This document shows, in pieces, positions 52,020 through 62,676 of a DNA stretch of 64,000 nt. Position 1 is the first letter of the stretch. Each line of letters starts with the position of its first letter. The stretch comes from Azospirillum sp. RU38E. GTDB lineage: Bacteria; Pseudomonadota; Alphaproteobacteria; Azospirillales; Azospirillaceae. The notes under the pieces are model-generated. The model was not told where the DNA came from. It searched no databases and worked only from the letters and a program-made list of their open reading frames with translations. The stretch is taken from NCBI RefSeq assembly GCF_900188385.1, contig NZ_FZOI01000016.1, positions 1 through 64,000 on the forward strand, in the 5' to 3' direction. Both the position numbers and the translations under genes were made by a program.

Positions 52020-55000
52020 CGCGTGCTCCCCCGGCGGGCGGCCAGCTTGCGCTGCACATAATCGGCCAGGGCCGCCTCATCCATCGAGGCCACCTTCTCG
52101 CGCAGGGCGCTGGGTGCGGCCTGCTTCACCACCGGCACGGACGGCGGGTCGCCAGCGATGAGGCGGGCCAGGGCCGCCAGCGTGGGATGGTCATAGGTCA
52201 GGGTTGCCGGCAAGGGCCGGCCGATCCGGCGGGCCAACTCACCACGCAATTCAAGGGCCATCAGGCTATCCATTCCAAACACGCTGAACGGCTGGTCGGG
52301 ATCGACCGCCATTTCTTCCGGCAAGCGCAGCACCGACCGCATCACCCGACCGACTTCCCGCTCCGCCAGCCGCAGCCGCTCCCCGGGCGGGGTCTGGTTC
52401 AGCAGGGTGGCCAGGTCGCCACCCGCGACAATCTCCACCGACCCGCGCGGGGCCAGCCTGTCCAGGAAGGCACTGTCATCCATACTGCGCCATGCCTTCC
52501 AGTCGAAGGGCAGCACTGCGACCGGTCCCGGTCGCCCGGCCAGGGCGGCCAACGCGGCAAGTCCCGCCGCCGGGTCCAGCATCCGCACGCCGCGCCGGAC
52601 CCAACCGGCCTCGTCCGACCCCGCCGCCATGCCCAGGGCCCGCCAGGGGCCCCAGGCGATGCTGGACACCCTGGTTCCATCGGCGGACAGGGCGGATGCA
52701 GCCGCATCCAGCCAGGCATTGGCGGCGGCATAATTGCCCTGCCCTGCCGACCCCAATGTGCCGGCGGCGGATGAAAACAGGGCCATGAAATCCAGATCAA
52801 CCCCCGCCGCCACCGCCCGCAGGCTGGCCAGCCCGTCCAGCTTGGGGCCCAATACGGCGGCAAAAGCGTCCCAGTCCAGACCCGTCAGCACGCCGTCACG
52901 CAATATCCCCGCCGCATGAACGATGCCTGCCAGCGGCGGTGCGTCAGCGGCGGCGATGCCCTGCCGAACGGCGTCTGCATCGGCAATGTCGGCCCGCACC
53001 GGCATGGCCCGCACGCCGTCGCGCGCCAGATCACTCAGCAGCGCCGCATCGGGTTCCGACCGGCCCAGCAGCAGCAGGTGCTTCGCACCACGCCCCGCCA
53101 GATCGCGGGCCACGGCCAGACCCAGCCCGCGCGTGGCCCCCGTCACCAGATAGGTGCGGTCGGGCCGCAGCGGGGCCGGCTGGTTCGGCACCGCCGGAAC
53201 CGGTGCCAGCCGCGCCACGCGCCAGCCATCGCGCCAAGCCCATTGCCGTTCCCCCGCCGACCGACAGGCCGCCAAGCGGGGCAGGAAGTCGCGAATGATG
53301 GATGCCGCATCGGCATCATCCGGCAAGTCCAGCAGTACGGGTGCCGATTCCGGCTGTTCAAGCGCCGCAGTGCGACCCAGGCCCCAGAGCGTGGCACCGG
53401 CCGGGCTGGTCACCGTCCCCTGCGCGCCCCGGGTCACCCACAGGGCGGGCACGCCCGTGCGGGCCAGAATCAAGCCTCCCTCCAGCGCCGGGCGCAGTTC
53501 CGCCGTCTTGGCCCAGGGGGACAGGTCCAGGGCGGACAGATGCAGCACCCCGGCGATACCCGACAGATCGCGCCCAGCCACCGCATCCGGTGTGACGCGT
53601 TCCATGTCCAGGCCCGCCGCCGCCAGCGCATCGGCAACGCCACCCCGATCCGGCACCACCAGCCAGCGACCTGCCGGTTCCGCACCGGCTGGCGGTGCCA
53701 CCGGCTCCCACGCCACGCCCAGCAGGGGCGGCAGGGTGGCCGGCGGCTGGGTGATCCAGTGGCGCACCCGCTGGAACGGATATGTCGGCAGCGATACCGG
53801 CCGGCGTCCGCCGGGCGGATGCAGCGCCTCCAGCTTCACATCCACGCCCGCACTCCAGGCACCGGCCACGGCATCCAGGAACCGGCGGCGATCCTGCCCG
53901 CCCGGCCGCAGGCTGGACAGAAAGGTGATGGCGGCATCGGGCTGTTCCCGCCGGGCCAGCGCCACCAGCGCCGGGCCAGGCCCGATCTCGATCACGCAGC
54001 CGATCCGCTGGTCGGCCAGCGCCGACAGGGCGGGAGCGAAGGCCACCGGTTCGCGTATCTGCCGGCCCCAATAGGCCCCATCGGGTGCCGCCTGTACCGG
54101 CGATGCTGTCAGGGTGGATGTCCAGGGCAGCACGGGCGCCTTGGCGACAACAGCACCGGCCAATGCGGTGAAGGGGGCCACCGCCGGGTCCATCAGTGGC
54201 GAATGGAAGGCATGGCTGACCGCCAGCTTCTTCCACCGAATGCCGCGTGCCGACAAATCGGCACCGATCACATCCAGCGCCGCCGCATCGCCCGACAATA
54301 CTGTCTCCGCTACGCCATTCAGGCCGGCAATGCCCACCCGGCCACCGACAAGGGCCGCCAGATCGGTCGCCGGTGCGAAGACCGCAATCATGGCACCGTC
54401 GCGCGGCAGGGCCTGCATCAGCCGCCCGCGTGCCACCACCAGCCGCGCCGCATCCTCCAACCCCAGCACCCCGGCCGCCCACGCGGCGGCGAATTCACCC
54501 ACGCTGTGGCCCAGCACCAGATCGGGTTCCACCCCCAGCCCGCGCCACAGCGCCACCAGCCCCACCTGCAGCGCGAACAGGGCCGGCTGGGCATATGCCG
54601 TGTCGTTCAGGCGCGCATCCTCCCGACCGCCCAGCCAGATATCAGCCAGATCCGGCAAGTCTGCCATGGCCGCCAGACAGCGGTCCACCGTTTCGCGGAA
54701 CAACGGTTCATCCCGGTAAAGCCCGGTCACCATGCCGGCATATTGGCTGCCCTGGCCGCTGAACAGGAAGGCCACCCGCGTCCGCCCGCCCAGGGGGGCC
54801 GTGCCGCGCTGGCCATCACCGGCGGCGAGGCGGACAGCGGCATCGGTCGCGTCGTCGGCAACCACCGCCAGCCGCTTTTCCAGCCGCGCCCGACCGGTGG
54901 CCAGCGTCCAGGCGGCATCGGCCAGGGCCGGCGCATCTGGCGCCGACAGGGCCGCCGCCACACGCCCGGCCAGGACGGACAGGGCTGCATCATCGCGCGC

Positions 55001-56413
55001 CGACAGGGCCAGCAATTGCGGCCCCGCCGCCGCTGTCTGTACCGGTTCGGTCGTGTCATCCGCCCGGATCACCAGATGCACATTGGTCCCGCTCATGCCG
55101 AAGGCGCTGACCCCCGCCACACGTGGCCCAGGCCAGTCCGTCAGGCGCACAGGCACCGCTGCCGGCACGGCACCCAGATCCAGCGCCGGGTTGGGTTTGG
55201 TGAAATGCAGGTGCGGAGGGATGCGCCCATTCTGGACCATCAAGACCACCTTGATGGTGGCCGCAATGCCGGCTGCCGCTTCCAGATGGCCGATATTGGT
55301 CTTCACGGTGCCGACATGCAGGGGAGTGGTCCGCCCCTGCTGCACAGCGGCCAGGGCCGCGATCTCGATCGGGTCGCCCAGGCTGGTGCCGGTGCCATGG
55401 GCTTCGACATAGGTGACGGTATGCGGTTCCGTCTCCGCCTGGGCCAGGGCGGCGCGGATCACCGCCTGCTGGGCCGACCCGCTGGGCACCGTCAGGCCGG
55501 CGGCAGCCCCGCCATGGTTGACGGCTGACCCGGCGATCACGGCGATGATGCGGTCTCCCGCCGCGCGCGCATCAGACAGGCGCTTCAGCGCCACCATCCC
55601 CGCCCCCTCACCCCGGCCATAGCCATCGGCCGACGCATCGAAGGTCTTGCAGCGGCCATCGGCGGCCAGGGCCTTCAGCCGCGCCATGGTGATGAAGGTA
55701 TCGGGCACCAGGATCAGGTTGGCCGCCCCCGCCAGCGCCAGGTCACATTCGCCGCCGCGCAGGCTCTGGCAGGCCAGATGCACGGCCAGGGCGGAAGACG
55801 AACAGGCCGTATCCACCGCCATGGCCGGCCCCGTCACACCCAGCACATAGGACAGCCGCCCGGCCAGGAAGCTGGTGCCCGTGCCGGTGCCGACATAGGC
55901 ATCCAGATCGGCCGGATCGGCGCTGGCCCGCACCAGCCGGTCGTAATCCTGGTTCATGGTGCCAATGAACAGGCCCGTGCGGCTGCCGGCCAGCCGGTCG
56001 GCGGCGATGCCGGCATGTTCCAGCGCCTCCCACGCCACCTCCAGCAGCAGACGCTGCTGCGGGTCCATCGTCACCGCCTCCCGCGGGGAGATGTTGAAGA
56101 AGCCGGCATCGAACCCACGCACCTCCGGCAGCAACGCCGCCTGCCGGCAATAGGATTTACCCGGCACTGACGGGTCGGGGTCATAAACGGCATCCATGTC
56201 AAACCGATCGGACGGGATGGGGGCGACGGCGTCCACGCCATCGCACAACATGCGCCAATATCCATACGGCCCGTCACCCCCGCCCGGAAAGCGGCAGCCG
56301 ATGCCGACAATGGCGATCGGTTCCCGCTCCCGCGCGCGCAGCCGCCCCTTCATGTCGCGGACGGCGACAAGGGCGGCGCGCAATGCTGTGGCTTGGTCGG
56401 GGCTGCTGCTCAT
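52016..56413 (-). CDS. PKS B: KS-AT-KR-ACP
   Basis: This 1465-aa module has an N-terminal helix 'ALRAALVAVRDMKGRLRARE'. KS has TACSSS (Cys near 203), EAHGTGTSLGD and NIGHLEAAAG. AT has GHSVGE near 635 and HAFHSPLM near 734, a clear malonyl-CoA signature. KR has 'VTGATRGLGLAVA' near 1093, 'AAGILRDG' and '[11 protein letters not shown]' near 1228. ACP has GMDSLM (Ser near 1381). With no DH it should leave a beta-hydroxyl. The C-terminal tail is 'SMDEAALADYVQRKLAARR'. It starts 9 nt after the stop codon of the second methyltransferase. Confidence 0.95.
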   Translation of the reverse strand: MSSSPDQATALRAALVAVRDMKGRLRAREREPIAIVGIGCRFPGGGDGPYGYWRMLCDGVDAVAPIPSDRFDMDAVYDPDPSVPGKSYCRQAALLPEVRGFDAGFFNISPREAVTMDPQQRLLLEVAWEALEHAGIAADRLAGSRTGLFIGTMNQDYDRLVRASADPADLDAYVGTGTGTSFLAGRLSYVLGVTGPAMAVDTACSSSALAVHLACQSLRGGECDLALAGAANLILVPDTFITMARLKALAADGRCKTFDASADGYGRGEGAGMVALKRLSDARAAGDRIIAVIAGSAVNHGGAAAGLTVPSGSAQQAVIRAALAQAETEPHTVTYVEAHGTGTSLGDPIEIAALAAVQQGRTTPLHVGTVKTNIGHLEAAAGIAATIKVVLMVQNGRIPPHLHFTKPNPALDLGAVPAAVPVRLTDWPGPRVAGVSAFGMSGTNVHLVIRADDTTEPVQTAAAGPQLLALSARDDAALSVLAGRVAAALSAPDAPALADAAWTLATGRARLEKRLAVVADDATDAAVRLAAGDGQRGTAPLGGRTRVAFLFSGQGSQYAGMVTGLYRDEPLFRETVDRCLAAMADLPDLADIWLGGREDARLNDTAYAQPALFALQVGLVALWRGLGVEPDLVLGHSVGEFAAAWAAGVLGLEDAARLVVARGRLMQALPRDGAMIAVFAPATDLAALVGGRVGIAGLNGVAETVLSGDAAALDVIGADLSARGIRWKKLAVSHAFHSPLMDPAVAPFTALAGAVVAKAPVLPWTSTLTASPVQAAPDGAYWGRQIREPVAFAPALSALADQRIGCVIEIGPGPALVALARREQPDAAITFLSSLRPGGQDRRRFLDAVAGAWSAGVDVKLEALHPPGGRRPVSLPTYPFQRVRHWITQPPATLPPLLGVAWEPVAPPAGAEPAGRWLVVPDRGGVADALAAAGLDMERVTPDAVAGRDLSGIAGVLHLSALDLSPWAKTAELRPALEGGLILARTGVPALWVTRGAQGTVTSPAGATLWGLGRTAALEQPESAPVLLDLPDDADAASIIRDFLPRLAACRSAGERQWAWRDGWRVARLAPVPAVPNQPAPLRPDRTYLVTGATRGLGLAVARDLAGRGAKHLLLLGRSEPDAALLSDLARDGVRAMPVRADIADADAVRQGIAAADAPPLAGIVHAAGILRDGVLTGLDWDAFAAVLGPKLDGLASLRAVAAGVDLDFMALFSSAAGTLGSAGQGNYAAANAWLDAAASALSADGTRVSSIAWGPWRALGMAAGSDEAGWVRRGVRMLDPAAGLAALAALAGRPGPVAVLPFDWKAWRSMDDSAFLDRLAPRGSVEIVAGGDLATLLNQTPPGERLRLAEREVGRVMRSVLRLPEEMAVDPDQPFSVFGMDSLMALELRGELARRIGRPLPATLTYDHPTLAALARLIAGDPPSVPVVKQAAPSALREKVASMDEAALADYVQRKLAARRGSTR

Positions 56414-56422
56414 CGAAGGCCC

Positions 56423-57340
56423 TTATTCACCCGAAGACGCATGTTTGGCCCGCCGCCCGCCGCGCCGGGGGGAAGCAGCTTCAGCGGCGGCCAGTGGCAG
56501 CCCCGGTTTGCGGGCGCTGACCAGCACATATTGGAATTGCAGCACGGCCAGGGTGGACTGATGCCATTGCAGCAGCGTCTCCAGCCCCAGCCGCTTCACG
56601 GCTTCCGGGTCGCCCAGCATCTCCATGACATGCTTGCCGAAGCCGACAAACACCTGCTGCGACAGATCCCGCACCTCGACATCGACAAAACCCGCCTGTT
56701 CCAGCCGGGTGGCATAGGTGTCCAGATCGTAGAGATTTTCCCCTGGAATGGCCCAGAGACGAGATGCCAGCAGGTCCACAACCTTGGCCACCAGCGGCCG
56801 GTCAGGGCGCGGCACAATGTCGGCCAGGGCGATGCGCCCGCCATGGTCCAGCACCCGGTAAGCCTCCGCGAAGAAATCGGCACGGCTGTCGAAATGCAGG
56901 GCCGATTCCACCGCCACCACCCGCGTGACCGAACCGGTGGGCACCGGCAGGCGCGTGGCATCGGCCTGGTGCAGTTCCACCCGCCCTTCCAGCCCCGCCG
57001 CCTTCACCCGCGCCTTGGCGGCCTCGATCTGGTTGGGGATGACATTGACGCCGATGATGCGGTCCGGCTTCCGCTGTTCGGCCCAGCGGATATCCTGATC
57101 ACCAAAGCCAAAGCCGGCATCCAGCACCACATCCCCCTCCCCGATGCCGGCGGCATCGGCCACCTGATCAACCAGGGCGGCGGCGGCGGCGTCATAATCG
57201 GCGGGGGCGGCGGCCCAGTAGCCGAGATTGAGATAGAGGCTCTCCCGCCCCAAGGCCTTGGCCGCCCCATAGACGGCGGCAAGGCTGGCGGACGGGGCGC
57301 CGTTTTCCCCCTTCAGAACCGGCGTGGCGGCAAGGCTCAT
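56423..57340 (-). CDS. SAM-dependent methyltransferase 2 of the polyketide operon
   Basis: This 305-aa free-standing class I methyltransferase has motif I 'VVLDAGFGFGDQD' near residues 72-83, 'VAVESALHFDSRADFFAEAYRVL' near 140-162 and 'GGRIALADIVP'. It belongs to the UbiE/tocopherol-MT/MmpF-like group often found as O- or C-methyltransferases in PKS clusters. A basic C-terminal tail follows the domain. It is inserted between PKS A and PKS B, overlapping PKS A by ATGA. Its target is not shown; an enol or hydroxyl oxygen of the polyketide is likely. It is a distant paralogue of methyltransferase 1. Confidence 0.88.
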   Translation of the reverse strand: MSLAATPVLKGENGAPSASLAAVYGAAKALGRESLYLNLGYWAAAPADYDAAAAALVDQVADAAGIGEGDVVLDAGFGFGDQDIRWAEQRKPDRIIGVNVIPNQIEAAKARVKAAGLEGRVELHQADATRLPVPTGSVTRVVAVESALHFDSRADFFAEAYRVLDHGGRIALADIVPRPDRPLVAKVVDLLASRLWAIPGENLYDLDTYATRLEQAGFVDVEVRDLSQQVFVGFGKHVMEMLGDPEAVKRLGLETLLQWHQSTLAVLQFQYVLVSARKPGLPLAAAEAASPRRGGRRAKHASSGE

Positions 57341-60300
57341 CTCGTGTCCTCCAGTTCCTGGATCAGCAGGGATGTCAGCTCGTCATCGGTAAGCGTATCG
57401 AGGTCGGCATGGCTGGTCGCTGCGGCCACTACCGGGGCAGGGGTGGGGCTTTCGGCCAGGGTAAATAAATGCTCCAGCAGATACCCGGCCAGGGCGTGCA
57501 GATTGGCGCGGTCCAGGATCAGCGTGGCCGGCAGCGGCCGGCCCAGCAGGGATTGCAGCCGGTTGCGGAATTCGATGGCCATCAGGCTATCCATGCCCAG
57601 GTCGAAGAAGCCCTTGCGCGCCGGCACTTCCATCCCGGCGGGCAGGCCCGTGGCGGCGATCAGGGCCGGACGCAGCAGATCCTCCAGCACCTCCCGCCGC
57701 CGCTCCGGTGCGGCCCCCTCAAGCCGGACCTGCCAGTCGGCAAAGACATTCTGTTCCGCCCCGGCATCGACCTTGGCGCGCGGGCGAACGCTGTCGAACA
57801 GGCCAGCGCGGGAAGCCCCGACGCCGGACAGATAGCGCCCCCAATCAATGGGCAGCACGGCCACCTGGGCCAGCCCCGACGATAAGGCACTGCCGATCAG
57901 CGCCATCCCCTCCGCACGGGTGAAGGGCCGCACGCCGCGTGACGTCCAGGCGTCCGCGTCGCGCACGGCGGCCATGCCACCGCCGGCCCACGGCCCCCAA
58001 TTGATGGAAAGGGCGGCATGGCCCAGCGCCGCCCGCCGCCGGCACAGCGCGTCCAGCGCGGCATTGGCGGCGGCGTAATTGCCTTGCCCAGGTGAACCGA
58101 TCACGGAGGCCCCGGAGGAATAGCAGACGAACAGGTCCAGGCCGCGATCACGCGTCAATTCATCCAGGAGCAAGGCCCCGGTCAGTTTGGGCGACAGCAC
58201 CGGTTCCGTTGTCGCCCAGTCCAGCCCCGTCAGGGTGCGGTCGGCCAAGGTGCCGGCGGCATGGAACAGCCCCGCCAGTACCGGCCGCTGCACGCCATCC
58301 ATTTCCCCGATCAGGTTGGCCATGGCTGCCCGGTCGGTGACATCCACGGCGACAACCCGGATATCCGCACCCTGTGCCGCCAGGGATGCCGGCACCACCC
58401 CGCCCCGCCGTCCGGTCAGGGTGATATGGCGTGCCCCCTGGCCCAACAGCCATTCGGCCGTGGCCAGCCCCAGTTCACCCAGCCCGCCGGTGACCAGATA
58501 GCCAGCATCGGCGCGGATGGCCGGCGGCATACCGGCGGGGCTTGCCGGCACCAGCCGGGCCGCCTCCACAGCACCCTGGCTGATCCGTACCCGGTCCTCC
58601 GCTCCACCGGCCAGCAGATGCGCCGCCACGGCCCGCCAGTCGACCGGGCCGGGTGCAGACAGATCGACCAGCCCACCCCAGCGGCCGGGCTGTTCCAAGG
58701 CTGCCACCGCACCCAGGCCCCAGAGAGTGGCATGGGTTACATCGCCTGCACGGGTGATCAGCCACAGGCGCGGCGTGCCGGGTGCCCCCGTCACTGCCTG
58801 TACAATCTTCAACGCCGGCTCAATGACGGTCCGCGCGTCGGCATTCTCCGATGGCAGGAAGACCACCCCGTCGGCCTCCGCCGCCAAGGAACCGGCCAAC
58901 CCGTCCAGCCCGACGATCTGCACGCTGGCCGCCCCGCCGGCCCGCAGCGCCTCGGCCAGCGGGGCTGCATCATCACCGACCAGCAGCCAGCGCCCGGCCT
59001 TGGCGGCCACGGGCGGGGCCAGCTTTTTCCAGTCCAGGCGGTAGAGCGGTCCGGCATCGCCCGCCGACAGGGCACGCATCATCACATCACGCCGCGCGCG
59101 GCGCAGGCGCAGGCCGCGTGCTTCCGCCACCACCCGGCCCGTGGCGGCGTCATACAGGGTGAAATCGCCCGCGAACATGTCGTCGCGCCCAGCCTCCCCC
59201 GGCCAGAGCACGGCATGACAGACCAGATCGCCACTTGCATCCCCGAAGAAGCGGAAAAGATCCACGCCCACGGGGATCACGGCCACCGACAGGTCGGTGC
59301 CCATCACCGACTGCGATGCGGCACCAAACACCTGATAGCAACTGTCATGCAGGCCGGGATGGAAGGTGAAACTGCCGTCGCGCCGGTCGGACGGTTCCGG
59401 GGCGCGCATGCGGCCAATGGCCTCCCCCTCGCGCCGCCAGATTGTATCGACCCAGAGATAGGAGCGACCGAAGGTGAAGCCGACGCGGGTTTGCACATCA
59501 TTATAGAGCGCCCGGCCCGTCACCAGATCGGGGCAGCGGGCGCGCACCAGCTCCAGCGACGGTGCCGCATCCGCAGGGGCGTTGGCCTGGGCGATGATTG
59601 CCGTGGCATGCAGGGTCCAGGCATTTTCATCCGCCCCATCGATCAGGCTTTGCAGTTCCGCCCGCCAGCGACCGGGACCATCCGGGACCAGGGTCAGGCT
59701 GACGGTGCGGCTGATCGCGTCGGTCAGAATGACGGGTTCCAGGAAGGCGATGGCGCTGGCTTCAGCCGGCTGCCCATCCAGCAGGTCGCGCGCCGCCTCC
59801 ATCATCAGCGATACCAGCGTTGGGCCGGAAACCACGGCACGGCCATAGACCACATGGTCGCCCAGGATGGGTTGCGTGCCCAGGTCGAAACGCGACTGAT
59901 ATTCCACGGTACGGGCGGGGGAACGGTGGCGGGTACCCACCAGGGCAGCCCCGCCCGTCGCCTGAATGTCGGTTCGTACGCGGCTTGGTCGGAACCAGTG
60001 GCGTTTGCGCTGGAACGGATAGGTGGGGGCACGTGCCGATGGGTCAGCGAAACCGCGATGTACCGCGGCCCAGTCGATGGCGGCCCCCTCTTCGTACAAT
60101 GTGCCCAGGCTGCCCAGAACCACGCGCCCATCTTGCTGCCCTGCCCGCAGCGACGGCAGCCAGCGCAGGTCGGGGTTTGCATCACCCGCCATACGCCGGC
60201 CCAGGCCCAGCAGGGCCGCCCCCGGCCCGATTTCCACGAAATGCGTGCAGCCAGCCGCGATCAGCGCCGCCATGCCATCGGCGAACCGCACCGGTTGCCG

Positions 60301-62676
60301 CAAATGCCGGCCCCAATAGGCCGGATCGCGCAGCAGACCGGCATCGGCGAAGCCGCCCGTAACGTTGGAAACCAGGGCGATGGCCGGATCGGCCATGTCG
60401 CAGCCGGCAGCACAGGCCGCAAACGCATCCACCACCGGGTCCATCAGCGGGGAATGGAAGGCGTGGCTGACCGTCAGGTCGCGCACCCGCACCCCCTCGC
60501 CCCGTAACACCGCGCCAGCCCGTTGCACGGCTTCGGCGATGCCAGAGATCACCAGCTCGTCGGGCGCGTTCAGGCCGGCGATGGCTAGGCGGGCCGGATC
60601 GGCTGCCACCAGGGGCCCCACCCGGTCGATGCTGGCGGCCACCGCCGCCATGGCCCCGCCCGTCGGCAGCGCCCCCATCAGCCGCCCGCGCTCCACCACC
60701 AGCGCCAACGCGTCTTCCAGCCCCAGCACACCAGCGGCATAGGCGGCGGCGAATTCACCCACGCTATGGCCCATCACGGCGGCGGGGCTGACACCCCAGC
60801 TGCGCCACAGGGCCAGCAGCGCCACCGACAGGCTGAACAAGGCCGGCTGGGTGAAGCCGGTATGGTCGATGCGCCGGTCTGCCGGGTCGGCGGGATACAG
60901 AATGTCCAGCAGCGGCACGCCCAGGTCGGCGCACAGGGCAGCACATTGGTCCAGAGCGGTGCGGAATAAAGGCTCCGTCTCATAAAGCCCACGCCCCATG
61001 CCGGCATATTGGGCACCCTGGCCGCTGAACAGGAAGGCCACCTGTGGGGCGGCACCAACACGGGCCGGAGGGGGCGACGACAGGGCGGCCGACGCGATTT
61101 CAGCGGCCGTCCCCACCAGCACCCGGCGATAGCGCAAACCATTGCGGGTGCGGGAAACAGCGGCGGTCCGGTCCGCGACCTCGGCGTCGGAAGCGCTGGC
61201 CAGACTGGTGACAATTGAATGCGCATCAGCGGCCAGTGCCGCCGGGGTGCCGGCGGCCAGCGCCAGGACATGCAGGGGCCGGGCGCGGCTGGCCGGTGCC
61301 GTCACCGTCTCCACCCCCGCCAGCACCATATGCGCATTGGTGCCCGACAGGCCGAAGGCGCTGATGGCACCCAGACGCTCCCCCGTCCAGGGCTGGGCCG
61401 TCGTGGCCAGCCGGGCCTGGATGGCATCCAGGTCAATGGCGGGGTTCAGCCTTTCCACCGGCCGCTGCGGCGGCAGGGTGGCGTGGTGCAGGGACAAGGC
61501 CAGCTTGATCAGCCCGGCGATACCCGCCGCCGGTTCCAGATGCCCGATATGGGCCTTCACGGCCCCCAGATGCAATGGCCGCACGCGCCCCGGACCATAG
61601 ACAGCGCCCAAGGCCGCCACCTCGATCGGATCGCCCAGCGAGGTGCCGGTGCCATGCGTCTCCACATAGGTGACGGATGAGGGTTGCACCCGCGCCTGGG
61701 CCAGGGCGGCGCGGATCACCGTCTGCTGCGCCTCGCCATTGGGCACGGTCAGGCCGCTGCTGGCCCCGTCATGATTGACGGCGGAACCCCGGATCACGGC
61801 CAGCACGCGGTCACCCGCCGCCAGCGCATCGTCCAGGCGTTTCAGCACCACGAAGCCCGCCCCTTCCCCCCGCCCATAACCGTCGGCGGACGCATCGAAG
61901 GTCTTGGAACGGCCATCGGGTGCCAGCGCCCGCAGGCCACAGAGATATATTGTCAGGTCGGGTGACAGGATCAGGTTGACCCCGCCGGCCAGCGCCATGT
62001 CGCATTCCCCAGCCCGCAGGCTTTGACAGGCCAGATGGGCCGCCACCAGGGATGATGAACAGGCCGTATCCAGCGACAGGCTCGGCCCCTGCAACCCCAG
62101 CACATAGGAGAGCCGCCCCGCCGCAAAGCAGAAGCCGGTGCCGGTACCGCGATAAGGATCGATCCGGTCTGTCCCCACGCCCTCGGCCTGCATCAGCCGG
62201 GCATAATCATCCAGCCCGATGCCCACAAACACGCCGGTGCGGCTGCCGCGCAGGGTGGCGGGTGCGATGCCGGCATGTTCCAGAGCCGCCCAGCCGGTTT
62301 CCAGCACCAGCCGCTGCTGCGGGTCCATACTGTCGGCTTCAGCATCGGGAATGTCGAACAGGCCGGCATCGAACCGGTCGACATCATCCAGGAACCCACC
62401 GGCCCGCGTGTAGAGCCGGCCGGGGCGGCCCGGTTCCGGATCATAGAGCCGGTCCATGTCCCAGCGCCCGTCCGGCACCGGCCTGATACCGTCGCCGCCG
62501 GCCGCCAGCAGGCGCCAATAGGCATCCGCCCCGTCAGCCCCGCCGGGAAAGCGGCAGCCGACGCCGATCACGGCGATGGGGGTGGCATCGGCGGCCGCGT
62601 CCAACCGCGCCTGCAGCGCCTTGATCTCCGCTGCGGCACGGGCCAGCAGTGCGCGATGGGTGTTATCGGCCGTCAC
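57337..62676 (-). CDS. PKS A: KS-AT-DH-KR-ACP
   Basis: This 1779-aa module is the first complete PKS in the window. It has an N-terminal docking helix 'ALLARAAAEIKALQARLD'. KS has TACSSS (Cys near 205), ETHGTGTSLGD and HIGHLEPAAG. AT has GHSVGE near 637 and HAFHSPLM, malonyl-CoA type. DH has His in 'LGDHVVYGRAVVSGP' near 939 and DSCYQ. KR has 'VTGGLGELGLATA' near 1397, 'AAGTLADR' and '[11 protein letters not shown]'. ACP has GMDSLM (Ser near 1695). It predicts an unbranched double bond. The tail 'LDTLTDDELTSLLIQELED' is docking-like. KS shows an active Cys and an upstream helix, so it is an extension module and a loading module must lie elsewhere. It overlaps methyltransferase 1 by ATGA. Confidence 0.95.
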   Translation of the reverse strand: MTADNTHRALLARAAAEIKALQARLDAAADATPIAVIGVGCRFPGGADGADAYWRLLAAGGDGIRPVPDGRWDMDRLYDPEPGRPGRLYTRAGGFLDDVDRFDAGLFDIPDAEADSMDPQQRLVLETGWAALEHAGIAPATLRGSRTGVFVGIGLDDYARLMQAEGVGTDRIDPYRGTGTGFCFAAGRLSYVLGLQGPSLSLDTACSSSLVAAHLACQSLRAGECDMALAGGVNLILSPDLTIYLCGLRALAPDGRSKTFDASADGYGRGEGAGFVVLKRLDDALAAGDRVLAVIRGSAVNHDGASSGLTVPNGEAQQTVIRAALAQARVQPSSVTYVETHGTGTSLGDPIEVAALGAVYGPGRVRPLHLGAVKAHIGHLEPAAGIAGLIKLALSLHHATLPPQRPVERLNPAIDLDAIQARLATTAQPWTGERLGAISAFGLSGTNAHMVLAGVETVTAPASRARPLHVLALAAGTPAALAADAHSIVTSLASASDAEVADRTAAVSRTRNGLRYRRVLVGTAAEIASAALSSPPPARVGAAPQVAFLFSGQGAQYAGMGRGLYETEPLFRTALDQCAALCADLGVPLLDILYPADPADRRIDHTGFTQPALFSLSVALLALWRSWGVSPAAVMGHSVGEFAAAYAAGVLGLEDALALVVERGRLMGALPTGGAMAAVAASIDRVGPLVAADPARLAIAGLNAPDELVISGIAEAVQRAGAVLRGEGVRVRDLTVSHAFHSPLMDPVVDAFAACAAGCDMADPAIALVSNVTGGFADAGLLRDPAYWGRHLRQPVRFADGMAALIAAGCTHFVEIGPGAALLGLGRRMAGDANPDLRWLPSLRAGQQDGRVVLGSLGTLYEEGAAIDWAAVHRGFADPSARAPTYPFQRKRHWFRPSRVRTDIQATGGAALVGTRHRSPARTVEYQSRFDLGTQPILGDHVVYGRAVVSGPTLVSLMMEAARDLLDGQPAEASAIAFLEPVILTDAISRTVSLTLVPDGPGRWRAELQSLIDGADENAWTLHATAIIAQANAPADAAPSLELVRARCPDLVTGRALYNDVQTRVGFTFGRSYLWVDTIWRREGEAIGRMRAPEPSDRRDGSFTFHPGLHDSCYQVFGAASQSVMGTDLSVAVIPVGVDLFRFFGDASGDLVCHAVLWPGEAGRDDMFAGDFTLYDAATGRVVAEARGLRLRRARRDVMMRALSAGDAGPLYRLDWKKLAPPVAAKAGRWLLVGDDAAPLAEALRAGGAASVQIVGLDGLAGSLAAEADGVVFLPSENADARTVIEPALKIVQAVTGAPGTPRLWLITRAGDVTHATLWGLGAVAALEQPGRWGGLVDLSAPGPVDWRAVAAHLLAGGAEDRVRISQGAVEAARLVPASPAGMPPAIRADAGYLVTGGLGELGLATAEWLLGQGARHITLTGRRGGVVPASLAAQGADIRVVAVDVTDRAAMANLIGEMDGVQRPVLAGLFHAAGTLADRTLTGLDWATTEPVLSPKLTGALLLDELTRDRGLDLFVCYSSGASVIGSPGQGNYAAANAALDALCRRRAALGHAALSINWGPWAGGGMAAVRDADAWTSRGVRPFTRAEGMALIGSALSSGLAQVAVLPIDWGRYLSGVGASRAGLFDSVRPRAKVDAGAEQNVFADWQVRLEGAAPERRREVLEDLLRPALIAATGLPAGMEVPARKGFFDLGMDSLMAIEFRNRLQSLLGRPLPATLILDRANLHALAGYLLEHLFTLAESPTPAPVVAAATSHADLDTLTDDELTSLLIQELEDTR